From contig JAWKIL010000006.1 of the NCBI GenBank assembly GCA_041394285.1, positions 1-64,000 of the forward strand: DNA of 64,000 nt, in the 5' to 3' direction. Source of the DNA: CADEDH01 sp041394285 (lineage in GTDB: Bacteria; Actinomycetota; Acidimicrobiia; Acidimicrobiales; SZUA-35). Positions 24,380 through 32,436 of the stretch are shown piece by piece. The position numbers and the translations under genes were made by a program. Numbering within the stretch: position 1 is the first letter of the stretch; each line of letters begins with the position of its first letter. Below the pieces are notes generated by a model. The model worked only from the letters and a program-made list of their open reading frames with translations. It had not been told where the DNA came from and did no database searches.

Positions 24380-25039
24380 GTTGGCGGGCCTCTTGCGGGC
24401 CGGAGGCGCCTTCTTGGTGGTGGCCTTCTTGGCACCGGCCTTCTTGGTGGCTGCCTTCTTGGTGGCACCGGCCTTCTTGGTCGTCGATGCCTTCTTCACG
24501 CCGGACGCCTTGGCGCTCGATGCTTTCTTGGCTGCGGGCTTGGCGGTGGCGCTGGCCTTGGGGGCCGCCTTCTTCACCGCCGCCCGCTTCTTGACCACAG
24601 CCTTCCTGGCTGCCGCCTGCTCCTCGGCCACCTTCTCGGCTGGCGCCGGGGCTTCGTCGGCCGCCGGCTCATGAGGAGCAGGTGGCGGCGGGGTGGCCGT
24701 CCCAGCGTCGGGGGCCGGAGCGGCACCAGGCACGGGGAAGCCGGCTTCGGCGGCCGTGCGCATCATGGCCCCGGCCAGGCCGGTCACGAACGACCGGACC
24801 TCGCCCGCCGCTTCCACCATCTCCCGCGCCACGTCCCGCCCCGAAAGCGGGGTGTTGGATTCCACGATGGCGTTGAGCCGGTTGACGGCCTCGGTGAGTT
24901 GCTGCTTCACCGGCGCCGGGACCACCTCGGAGCTCTCGAACGCACGCATGAGGCGCTGCCACTCGGCTTCGAGCACCTCGGCGCTGCGGTTCAGGATCTC
25001 GCGTGCCTCAGCGGCCGCCTTCGCTTGCTTGTTGTCCAT
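24377..25039 (-). CDS. histone-H1-like protein with lysine/alanine-rich C-terminal tail
   Basis: A 220-residue protein in three parts. Residues 1-100 are helical and probably coiled-coil (AAAEAREILNRSAEVLEAEWQRL). Residues 101-140 are a Pro/Ala/Asp linker. The last 80 residues are almost only Lys, Ala, Thr and Ser with repeated KKA and TKKA units, like eukaryotic H1 tails and the C-terminal arm of mycobacterial HupB. Such tails bind DNA or rRNA without sequence specificity. The N-terminal part is not an HU domain, so this is not HupB itself. Inferred role: nucleoid or RNA-associated protein. A TATGCT box lies 6 bases before the ATG. Confidence 0.7.
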   Translation of the reverse strand: MDNKQAKAAAEAREILNRSAEVLEAEWQRLMRAFESSEVVPAPVKQQLTEAVNRLNAIVESNTPLSGRDVAREMVEAAGEVRSFVTGLAGAMMRTAAEAGFPVPGAAPAPDAGTATPPPPAPHEPAADEAPAPAEKVAEEQAAARKAVVKKRAAVKKAAPKASATAKPAAKKASSAKASGVKKASTTKKAGATKKAATKKAGAKKATTKKAPPARKRPAN

Positions 25040-25045
25040 GGGCGC

Positions 25046-25051
25046 AGCATA
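25046..25051 (-). promoter_or_regulatory. putative -10 box (TATGCT) for leaderless H1-like transcript
   Basis: TATGCT ends 6 bases before the ATG at 25039; no ribosome site is present between. Confidence 0.45.
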
Positions 25052-25191
25052 CCCAGCATCACACCGCTTGCTATCGCGAGCAGCGTGAGGGGCCTTCCTC
25101 GGGCCCGACGCCTGATTCCCAACGAACCGTGACGAGGCGCCGCCGGGACACGGCCTAACGGCGGGTCGGCGAGATTCGATCCGGCCCGCCC

Positions 25192-26535
25192 TCAGCTGGA
25201 AGGCCGATACTGGTAGCGCACCACCCGGTAGCCGTCCCGGCCCTGCTTGTAGAACAAACGGCCGCCGTGGCGGCTCAGCAGGTCGGCCTCCAACCGGCCC
25301 AGCAACGACGCTCGCCCCGTCAGCACGAGCTGGAGGCCGGTACCGGCCGTGATCAGCTCTCGTAGCTCGTGGGCCAGCCAGGGCGTGTGGACCTTGTCGT
25401 CGGCGTGCACGATCACCGTGCCGAACCGGCCCGGGGGCGGCACGCTGAGCCCGTGCCGGTAGGCCGTCGGAGGGGTTCGGGGCTGATCACCGGTGACATT
25501 CGGGGCGCTCGGCGGAGCCGCCGGAACCCCGTTGGCAGCAAGAAGGCGGGCCGTGGCCCGCAGGGCCAACAGGTCCCGTGACACCACGTCGGTGAGACGT
25601 TGGCCGGAGCGGGCGGCGACGAGGGCCCGGTGGCCCTGGCCCGGGTTGACCACCGTGCACGGCCCGGCCCGCAGACCCCGCAGGGCCGGGCGGAGCAGGC
25701 GGGTGGCGTGGGACAGGCTGTCGAACTCCTCGATACCGGTGACGGTCTCGGCCTCCCAGGCCAGGTCGGCGGCCTGGAAGCGGCCCCGCCCCCGGTCGTA
25801 GCGGCCGGCGTCGAACCCGGTGGCGGGGGCCACCCCGGCCAGCGGGCCGGCGCCGCCAGCAGTGCGTCGGGCGATGAGCACCTGGTGGGCCTTGGTGCCC
25901 TTGTCGGCGAGGAGATCGAAGCGGTCGGGGGCGAACACCTGGCGCACCTGATCGGCGAGGGGAGCCACGACGACCACCGCCACCAGCGTGCCCACCCGCC
26001 CCCACGGCTCGGGGGCGGCCACCAGCTCGGCGATCACCGCCTCCCCCGCCTTGCCGGGGATGTTCGACACGACCAGATCGAACGGCTCGGACCGGTCGAC
26101 GTCGTCGTAGCCGAGCGACCGGATGACGTGGGCCTGCTGTACAGGCAGGCCGTTGAGGGCCAGGTTGCGGGCCGTGTAGGCCAGGGCCAGGGCGTCGCGG
26201 TCCACCAGCGTCACCTGGCGCTGCGAGCCGAGGGCGAGCAGGGTGAGCCCCAGTACGCCGTGCCCGCAGCCCAGATCGAGCACGCGGCGGATCTCACCCC
26301 CGCCGGCGGGGCCGGCACCTGCGGCTTCCTGCTCCTTGAGCACCGTCTGGAGGTGGCGAAGCAGGAGGGCCGACCCGGGGTCGATACCGGCGCTGGCGAA
26401 GACGGTGGACGCCAGATCGAAGCGGAGGCGGGCCCCATGGAAGGCGAAAGGCACCGTGCGGACCTGGAACAGGTCGGCGACGGTGCCTCTCGCTCCTTCG
26501 TAGGGCTGCACCCCCGAAGGGGGGCACTCAGGCAA
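25192..26535 (-). CDS. two-domain class I methyltransferase (RsmC/RlmG-like), start uncertain
   Basis: SAM-dependent methyltransferase of about 447 residues. The first domain (to about residue 210) has a full binding site, RVLDLGCGHGVLGLTLLALG, an acidic strand LVDRDALALAYTARN, and a catalytic-like SNIPGK where RNA and DNA N-methyltransferases have NPPF. The second half repeats the fold in decayed form (CTVVNPGQGHRALVAARS) with no acidic SAM contact. RsmC and RlmG also have one live and one degenerate domain but with the live one C-terminal, so this looks like the reverse order. The TTG at 26535 overlaps the aldolase stop; GTG at 26511 is an alternative. An rRNA guanine target is only a guess. 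Confidence 0.72.
   Translation of the reverse strand: MPECPPSGVQPYEGARGTVADLFQVRTVPFAFHGARLRFDLASTVFASAGIDPGSALLLRHLQTVLKEQEAAGAGPAGGGEIRRVLDLGCGHGVLGLTLLALGSQRQVTLVDRDALALAYTARNLALNGLPVQQAHVIRSLGYDDVDRSEPFDLVVSNIPGKAGEAVIAELVAAPEPWGRVGTLVAVVVVAPLADQVRQVFAPDRFDLLADKGTKAHQVLIARRTAGGAGPLAGVAPATGFDAGRYDRGRGRFQAADLAWEAETVTGIEEFDSLSHATRLLRPALRGLRAGPCTVVNPGQGHRALVAARSGQRLTDVVSRDLLALRATARLLAANGVPAAPPSAPNVTGDQPRTPPTAYRHGLSVPPPGRFGTVIVHADDKVHTPWLAHELRELITAGTGLQLVLTGRASLLGRLEADLLSRHGGRLFYKQGRDGYRVVRYQYRPSS
26511..26523 (-). terminator. GC hairpin after the aldolase gene
   Basis: CCCCC-GAA-GGGGG lies 5 bases past the aldolase stop. It sits between two possible methyltransferase starts, so it may be an attenuating hairpin or lie within the coding region. 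Confidence 0.35.
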
Positions 26536-27580
26536 TCGTGATCGACTCGTCGAGGTAGACGTCCTGGATGGCGTTGAGCAGGGCGACGCCCTCGTTCATC
26601 GGGCGCTGGAACGCCTTGCGACCCGAGATCAGGCCGGTACCGCCGGCCCGCTTGTTGATCACGGCGGTGCGGACGGCCTCGGCCATGTCGGACTCGCCGG
26701 AGCTGGCGCCACCCGAGTTGATGAGGCCGGCGCGGCCCATGTAGCAGTTCGCCACCTGCCAGCGGCACAGGTCGATCGGGTGGTCGGTGATCAGCTCGCC
26801 GTACATCCGAGCGTGGCCCTTGCCCACCTTGATGGCGTTGAAGGCGCCGTTGTTCTCGGGGAGCTTCTGCTTGATGATGTCGGCCTCGATGGTGACACCG
26901 AGGTGGTTGGCCTGCCCGGTGAGATCGGCCGAGACGTTGTAGTCGACCCCGTCCACGGTGAAGGCCGAGTTGCGGGTGTAGCACCACAGCACGGTGAACA
27001 TCCCGAGCTGGTGGGCTTCGGCGAAGGCGTCGCTCACTTCCTGGAGCTGGCGCATGGATTCATCGGACCCGAAGTAGATCGTGGCTCCGACACCGGCCGC
27101 ACCGAGGTCCCACGCCTGCTGGACGGTACCGAAGGGGGTCTGGTCGTACTTGATGGGATAGGTCAGCATCTCGTTGTGGTTCAGCTTCACGATGAACGGG
27201 ATGCGATGGGCGTACCGGCGGGCGGTGGCCGCCAGCACGCCGAAGGTGGAGGCCACGGCGTTGCAGCCGCCCTCGATGGCGAGCCGGATGATGTTCTCCG
27301 GATCGAAGTACATCGGATTGGGGGCGAAGGAAGCGGCGGCCGTGTGCTCGATGCCCTGGTCGACCGGCAGGATCGACACATAGCCGGTACCGCCCATGCG
27401 GCCGCTCTGGAACAGCGAGGACAGATTGCGAAGGACCTGGGGCGAGCGGTCGCTGGGCTCGAAGACGCGGTCGAGAAAGTCCGGGCCGGGCAGGTGCAGC
27501 TGGGATGCCGGGATGCCCTCGCTCTTGTGCTCGAGAAGGCTCTGGGCGTCAGCACCCAGCAGACTGATGATGTCGGCCAC
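26528..27580 (-). CDS. fbaB: class I fructose-bisphosphate aldolase, FbaB (DhnA) type
   Basis: Cleaves fructose 1,6-bisphosphate to triose phosphates with a Schiff-base lysine. The 350 residues match the bacterial DhnA-type enzyme, not the metal-dependent class II form: SILPVDQGIEHTAAASFAPNP, FIVKLNHNEMLTYP, GAAGVGATIYFGS and the phosphate-binding GRAGLINSGGASSGESD followed by NKRAGGTGLISGRKAFQRP. GTG at 27580 has an AAAGGAG ribosome site 7 bases before it. In E. coli this enzyme serves gluconeogenic growth; whether a class II enzyme also exists cannot be seen here. Confidence 0.93.
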   Translation of the reverse strand: MADIISLLGADAQSLLEHKSEGIPASQLHLPGPDFLDRVFEPSDRSPQVLRNLSSLFQSGRMGGTGYVSILPVDQGIEHTAAASFAPNPMYFDPENIIRLAIEGGCNAVASTFGVLAATARRYAHRIPFIVKLNHNEMLTYPIKYDQTPFGTVQQAWDLGAAGVGATIYFGSDESMRQLQEVSDAFAEAHQLGMFTVLWCYTRNSAFTVDGVDYNVSADLTGQANHLGVTIEADIIKQKLPENNGAFNAIKVGKGHARMYGELITDHPIDLCRWQVANCYMGRAGLINSGGASSGESDMAEAVRTAVINKRAGGTGLISGRKAFQRPMNEGVALLNAIQDVYLDESITIA

Positions 27581-27670
27581 CAGTGGGCTCCTTTGGTTCG
27601 GTGACAGGCGGTTGGAGAGCGCGTGCCGGTCGCTCGATGTCGACCGGCGCTCTCCCGCCGAGGATAGCTC

Positions 27671-29827
27671 TCAGCTCAGGGCCGCGAGACGTTCCGCCAC
27701 GTCGGCGAACTGGGGCTCGGCGGCCAACAGCTCGCCGAACAAGCGGCGGGCCCGGGCCACGTCGCCCGATCGCTCGTAGAGGTCGGCCAGCACATACCAC
27801 CGCCGCAGGTGATGGATGGCGGGCGTCCGGTTGGGTCGGGGCGCCTTCTCCAGCAACCGGATGGCGTCGTTGATACGGCCCCGGTCGGCCAGACCACCGG
27901 CCTGCACGATGCGCCCTTCCTCCACCAGCTCGGGCGACGGGGAAGCGTCACCCAACTCGTGCCACAGCTCTTCGGCCTCGGTCCAGCGCCCGAGGGCCCG
28001 GCAGCAGTCGGCCCACACCGGATGCTGCTCCACCGACCCGGTGAGAGCGCTGAATCGTTCGAGCTCGGTGATGGCGCGTGCCCAGCGGCCCAGGCGGTAA
28101 TACACCAGGCCCTTCATCTCGTGGACCTCGGCGATGCCCGGGGCCAGCCGGTCGATCGAGGCCAGGAGCCGTTCGGCCTCGCCGAACCGCTCCGCCTCGA
28201 AGGCAGCGGCGGACTCGGCCAGGCGGCGGCGCAGCTTGGTGGCGGTGACGGGAGGTACCCCGCCGAAGTCGACATCGCCGACGTCGATCTCACGACGACT
28301 CGAGCCTCGCCCCGGACCGGACGTCCGCCCGCTGCGGCCAGTGCCCGGCTCGTCGTCGTAGACCCGCTCGATCACCACTTCCTCGCGGGGCGGCGGGGCA
28401 GAGCGGTCGTCCCGGGTGCCGTACTCGGTTCGACCGCCCGGGGCCCGAGGGGGCCGGGCGTCGCCCCGGGGTCCGTCGCCGGGGCCGGACGGGCCCAGCT
28501 GGCTCAGATCGGGACGACCGCCGGAGCGGCGGAAGCCGTTCGAGCGCCGAGGGCCACCGGTGGGACGGCCCTGACCCGAGCGACCCTGGTTGGGGCCAGC
28601 CGGCCCCCTGCGCGATGGACCGTCGCCGGCGGGACGGCCCCGTTCGGCGCCGGCGCCGGGGCGTCCAGGTCCCCGAGAGGAGCCACCAGACCGGGGGCCA
28701 GCGGGCCGACCCGAGCCGTAGGAGCGGCCACCACCACCGTCGCTGCGGGGACCCGACGGCCGACTCGAGCCGTAGGAGCGGCCACCACCACCGTCGCTGC
28801 GGGGACCAGCGGGCCGACTCGAACCGTACGAGCGGCCACCACCACCGTCGCTGCGGGGACCCGACGGCCGACTCGAGCCGTAGGAGCGGCCACCACCACC
28901 GTCGCTGCGGGGACCCGACGGCCGACCCGAGCCGTAGGAGCGGCCACCACCACCGTCGCTGCGGGGACCCGACGGCCGATCCGAGCCGTAGGAGCGGCCA
29001 CCACCACCGTCGCTGCGGGGACCCGACGGCCGACTCGAGCCGTAGGAGCGGCCACCACCACCGTCGCTGCGGGGACCAGCGGGCCGACTCGAACCGTACG
29101 AGCGGCCACCACCACCCTCGCTGCGGGGACCAGCGGGCCGACTCGAACCGTACGAGCGTCCACCACCACCGTCGCTGCGGGGACCCGACGGCCGACTCGA
29201 ACCGTAGGAGCGGCCACCACCACCATCGCTGCGGGGACCCGACGGCCGACTCGAACCATAGGAACGGCCACCACCACCCTCGCTGCGGGGACCAGCGGGC
29301 CGACTCGAACCGTACGAGCGTCCACCACCACCGTCGCTGCGGGGACCCGACGGCCGACTCGAACCGTAGGAACGGCCACCACCACCATCGCTGCGGGGAC
29401 CCGACGGCCGATCCGAACCGTAGGAACGGCCACCACCACCGTCACTGCGGGGACCCGACGGCCGACTCGAACCATAGGAGCGGCCCCCACCCTCGCTGCG
29501 AGGACCCGACGGCCGATCCGAACCGTAGGAACGGCCACCACCACCCTCGCTGCGAGGACCCGACGGCCGATCCGAACCGTAGGAACGGCCACCACCACCC
29601 TCGCTGCGGGGGCCAGCGGGCCGAATCGAACCGTAGGAACGACCGGTTCCACCACCACCTCGAGGGCCAGTGGGGCGGCCGGAGCCGCCGGTGCGGGGGC
29701 CACGGGCGGGACCGCTGGCCGGCGGCCGACGGCCGGGACCGGCCGGGCGGCTCGACGCGGAGCGGGGGCGGGCCCCGGGCCGGGCTCGACCTGGATCGTC
29801 GTCGTCAGATCGAGGGCGTTCGGCCAT
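27671..29827 (-). CDS. low-complexity (RSYGS/RPxGPRS)n repeat protein with C-terminal TPR-like domain
   Basis: A 718-residue protein. After about 60 residues rich in Arg, Pro and Asp come 18 copies of an 18-residue unit (GGGGRSYGSSRPSGPRSD with small changes), then a Gly/Arg/Pro linker to about residue 510. The last 190 residues are helical and TPR-like: FEAERFGEAERLLASID, HEMKGLVYYRLGRWARAITEL, WADCCRALGRWTEAEELW, and ADLYERSGDVARARRLF. The tract combines Arg-Gly-rich and SYG words, as in FUS-type disordered RNA-binding proteins. Actinobacteria often have a TPR protein near tyrS and tlyA, so the TPR half may be an ordinary ortholog with an expanded head. No signal peptide. A TAGCCT box precedes the ATG. 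Confidence 0.8.
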   Translation of the reverse strand: MAERPRSDDDDPGRARPGARPRSASSRPAGPGRRPPASGPARGPRTGGSGRPTGPRGGGGTGRSYGSIRPAGPRSEGGGGRSYGSDRPSGPRSEGGGGRSYGSDRPSGPRSEGGGRSYGSSRPSGPRSDGGGGRSYGSDRPSGPRSDGGGGRSYGSSRPSGPRSDGGGGRSYGSSRPAGPRSEGGGGRSYGSSRPSGPRSDGGGGRSYGSSRPSGPRSDGGGGRSYGSSRPAGPRSEGGGGRSYGSSRPAGPRSDGGGGRSYGSSRPSGPRSDGGGGRSYGSDRPSGPRSDGGGGRSYGSGRPSGPRSDGGGGRSYGSSRPSGPRSDGGGGRSYGSSRPAGPRSDGGGGRSYGSSRPSGPRSDGGGGRSYGSGRPAGPRSGGSSRGPGRPGAGAERGRPAGDGPSRRGPAGPNQGRSGQGRPTGGPRRSNGFRRSGGRPDLSQLGPSGPGDGPRGDARPPRAPGGRTEYGTRDDRSAPPPREEVVIERVYDDEPGTGRSGRTSGPGRGSSRREIDVGDVDFGGVPPVTATKLRRRLAESAAAFEAERFGEAERLLASIDRLAPGIAEVHEMKGLVYYRLGRWARAITELERFSALTGSVEQHPVWADCCRALGRWTEAEELWHELGDASPSPELVEEGRIVQAGGLADRGRINDAIRLLEKAPRPNRTPAIHHLRRWYVLADLYERSGDVARARRLFGELLAAEPQFADVAERLAALS
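28693..29650 (-). repeat. 54-bp tandem repeat array (18 copies) within the TPR protein gene
   Basis: Each unit encodes 18 residues; one copy near the 5' end of the gene is one Gly codon shorter. Copies differ at a few bases (Ser/Asp/Gly, Ser/Ala, Asp/Glu), many of them second-position changes, and no copy breaks the frame. Long readings on both strands through this area are by-products of the repeat. Confidence 0.9.
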
Positions 29828-29835
29828 GATGATGC

Positions 29836-29841
29836 AGGCTA
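29836..29841 (-). promoter_or_regulatory. putative -10 box (TAGCCT) for leaderless repeat/TPR transcript
   Basis: TAGCCT ends 8 bases before the ATG at 29827, and no ribosome site lies between. Confidence 0.45.
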
Positions 29842-30100
29842 GCGGCGTCCAGGCCCTCCCCCTGCCGCCGTGAACCACGGCCGACAATCACAAAGCGAGC
29901 AGGTTCACCTTTGCGCAAGGATCTGACCTCGTTGAACATCCTGAAGCACGGGGTCCAGCTAAGCTGAACAGGCCGTTGGCTAAAGGGGGCCGTCCGCCGG
30001 GCCGAGGTAGTAGACCACCGGCTCCGGTTTCCACGGCGACGGTAGGCCCATCAGCTTTGTCACCTGACCTGACCTCGACATTGAGGGGACACACGATCCG

Positions 30101-31240
30101 ATGACGGCGGACAACAGACAGACGGTCGCTTGTGTCGTAGGCACCAGGCCCGAGGTGATCAAGATGTTCCCCGTGGTCGACGCGTTGCGGTCAGCCGGGG
30201 TGGCCACCCGCCTGATTCACACCGGCCAACACCTCGAACTGTCCCAGGACGCCTTCTCGGCCTTCGGGATCAGGGCCGACGTGGACCTCGAGGTCATGAG
30301 CGCCGCCCAGACCCCCACCCGGGTTGCCTCACTGGTTCTCGACCGGTTGGGCCCGATGCTGAGCGAGCTCCGCCCGTCGTGGCTCGTCGTGCAGGGCGAC
30401 ACCACCACGGTGCTGGCCGCCGCCATCGCCGGCGCCTACCACCAGATCCCGGTGGCCCACGTGGAGGCCGGCCTGCGCTCGTACCGCCTCGACCAGCCGT
30501 TTCCGGAGGAGATCAACCGGCGGGCGGTGAGCGCCATCGCCAGCCTCCACTTCGCGCCAACCCAGACGGCGGTCGACGCCCTGGTCCGGGAGGGTGTGCC
30601 GGCCGACCAGATCGTGCTCACGGGCAACACGGTGATCGACGCCCTCCATTGGGCCTGCGATCACCTGCCGCCGCTGGCCGCCGATCCCATGCTCCGGTCG
30701 CTCGACCCGTCCCGCCCCTCGCTGCTCATGACCACCCACCGCCGGGAGAACTTCGGCCTCGGGCTGGCCGACGTGTTCCGGGCCGTGCGCCAGGTGGCCG
30801 AGCTACGGCCCGAGCTGCAGATCCTGTTCCCGGTTCACCCCAACCCGGCGGTTCGAGCCGAGGTGAGCCGGTGGCTGGGAGACACCTCGTCGGTGCTGAT
30901 CACCGATCCCCTCAGCTATCTCGACATGGCACGCGCCCTGCAGCAGTGCACGGTGGTGCTGACCGACTCGGGCGGGCTCCAGGAGGAAGCTCCCGCGCTG
31001 GGCAAGCAGGTCCTGGTGCTCCGTGAGGTGACCGAGCGACCGGAAGCGATCGATGCCGGCATGGCCCGCCTGGTGGGAACAGATCCGGCCCGCATCGTCA
31101 CCGCCGTGCTCGACGCCCTCGATCACCCCCGGGCCTGGCGGTCGAGCCCGTACGGCGACGGCAAGGCGGGCCAACGTATCGCCGCGGCGCTCCAGGGTCT
31201 CCCCGTCACACCGTTCACCGCTCTGGTCGAGGCGGCGTGA
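30101..31240 (+). CDS. wecB: UDP-N-acetylglucosamine 2-epimerase (non-hydrolysing)
   Basis: Interconverts UDP-GlcNAc and UDP-ManNAc for surface polysaccharides. The 379 residues carry GTRPEVIKMFPVVDAL, TGQHLELS, VQGDTTTVLA, HVEAGLRSYRLDQPFPEEINR and, near the end, TDSGGLQEEAPALGKQVLVLREVTERPE, all standard for the bacterial enzyme. It is the first gene of a three-gene plus-strand operon; its TGA overlaps the next GTG as GTGA. The product would feed the WecG/TagA-type transferase two genes on, which is the usual pairing (ManNAc or ManNAcA transfer to an undecaprenyl carrier). Confidence 0.95.
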   Translation: MTADNRQTVACVVGTRPEVIKMFPVVDALRSAGVATRLIHTGQHLELSQDAFSAFGIRADVDLEVMSAAQTPTRVASLVLDRLGPMLSELRPSWLVVQGDTTTVLAAAIAGAYHQIPVAHVEAGLRSYRLDQPFPEEINRRAVSAIASLHFAPTQTAVDALVREGVPADQIVLTGNTVIDALHWACDHLPPLAADPMLRSLDPSRPSLLMTTHRRENFGLGLADVFRAVRQVAELRPELQILFPVHPNPAVRAEVSRWLGDTSSVLITDPLSYLDMARALQQCTVVLTDSGGLQEEAPALGKQVLVLREVTERPEAIDAGMARLVGTDPARIVTAVLDALDHPRAWRSSPYGDGKAGQRIAAALQGLPVTPFTALVEAA

Positions 31241-32436
31241 CTTCCGGAGGGGCCGGCGGCCGTCCGGGAGGATCGCTCCTGGCGATCCGGCGGATCGGCG
31301 CCACGGCGCTGGCCGACCTTCTCCGACGGCCCGCTTCCCGACCCGTCCCGGCCGACTCCACGTCGTGGCCGGCCCGGGTCGACGCCGGCCTCGGCTGGCT
31401 GTGCCGGGCTCAAGACCAGGGACACGATCGCGGTGTCAGCTACGGGTACACGGTGCGGGGCGGATGGCAGCCCTCGTACGTGGAGACCACGGGCTACATC
31501 ATCAACACGTTTCTCCGGGCCGGCGCGGCGCTCGACCGTCCCGAGCTGGTGCAGCGGGCCCACGAGGCCGGCCGCTGGCTGTGCCGGGTCCAGCTGCCCG
31601 ACGGTGGCTTCGCCAACCCCGGTCTCGACCCGGGCGCCGGCGTGGTGTTCGACACCGGTCAGGATCTCCACGGCCTGGTGTCGCTGGCCGAGGCGACAGG
31701 CGGCGTGGCCGGCGATTCGTCCCTCATCGAGGCCGTGCGTCGGGCCGCCGGCTGGCTGGTCGGCATCGCCGACGACGAGGGCCGCTGGACGCGCAACACC
31801 TTCAACGGCATCCCCCACGTCTACAACAGCCGCACGGCCTGGGCCCTGGTGCGGGCCGGGCATCTCCTCGACGACCCCGACGCAGTGAAGGTGGCCGAGG
31901 CGAACCTCGACTGGGCCTGTTCCCAGCAGCGTGCCAACGGCTGGTTCGACCAGTGCGCCTTCACCGTCGACGCCCCGCCGTTCACCCACACGACCGCCTA
32001 CGCCGGCCGGGGCCTTCTCGAATCCGGGCTCCTGCTCGGCAACGAACGCTACATCCAGGCCGCCCGGGAGGTGGCCGAGGCCGCAGCCCGCCACCTCGGA
32101 CCGGCAGGGCTGTTACCGGGGCGCATCTCGGTCGAGGGCAACGCCGTCGGCCGAAGCTCGTGCCTCACCGGCAACGCCCAGTTCGCCATCATCTGGCTGA
32201 AACTGGCTGAGCTCGACGCCGACGCCCGCTTCCGACAGTGGGCGGAGCAGACCCTGCGGGCAACCGCCGCACACCAGTCGTTGACCGGACCGGCCGAAAT
32301 CCGCGGGGCGATCAAGGGGTCCCACCCCGTGTGGGGGCGCTATGCCCCGCTCGGCTACCCGAACTGGCCCACCAAGTTCTTCGTGGACGCCCTTTTGCTG
32401 TCCATGCCCAGCTCCGATACAGAGGCGGCGCCATGA
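31237..32436 (+). CDS. alpha/alpha-toroid protein of a surface-glycan operon, function unknown
   Basis: A 399-residue protein built of repeated helical hairpins with Trp/Gly/Asp turns (VDAGLGWLCRAQDQ, AGRWLCRVQLPDGGFANPG, AAGWLVGIADDEGRW, NLDWACSQQRANGWF), the pattern of six-hairpin and terpene-cyclase-type toroids. LPDGGFANPG recalls the QW-type repeats of cyclases, but no DXDD acid motif is present, so cyclase activity is unlikely. Similar proteins occur in polysaccharide clusters as glycan hydrolases or epimerases. It lies between wecB and wecG with 4-base overlaps on both sides, so all three are probably made together. No signal peptide is evident. Confidence 0.7.
   Translation: MTSGGAGGRPGGSLLAIRRIGATALADLLRRPASRPVPADSTSWPARVDAGLGWLCRAQDQGHDRGVSYGYTVRGGWQPSYVETTGYIINTFLRAGAALDRPELVQRAHEAGRWLCRVQLPDGGFANPGLDPGAGVVFDTGQDLHGLVSLAEATGGVAGDSSLIEAVRRAAGWLVGIADDEGRWTRNTFNGIPHVYNSRTAWALVRAGHLLDDPDAVKVAEANLDWACSQQRANGWFDQCAFTVDAPPFTHTTAYAGRGLLESGLLLGNERYIQAAREVAEAAARHLGPAGLLPGRISVEGNAVGRSSCLTGNAQFAIIWLKLAELDADARFRQWAEQTLRATAAHQSLTGPAEIRGAIKGSHPVWGRYAPLGYPNWPTKFFVDALLLSMPSSDTEAAP

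Noticed and set aside
28693..29650. CRISPR array
   Set aside because: Units are contiguous without unique spacers, stay in frame and encode peptide; no cas genes are near. The argB repeats were rejected for the same reasons.
27809..29842. Plus-strand and second minus-strand frames through the 54-base repeat
   Set aside because: Tandem repeats whose unit length is a multiple of three keep several frames open by chance. Only the minus frame with the TPR-like domain has a sensible end and start signal.
31237..32436. Squalene-hopene/terpene cyclase
   Set aside because: The helical-repeat pattern fits, but the DXDD acid motif is absent, the length is short, and the context is glycan synthesis.
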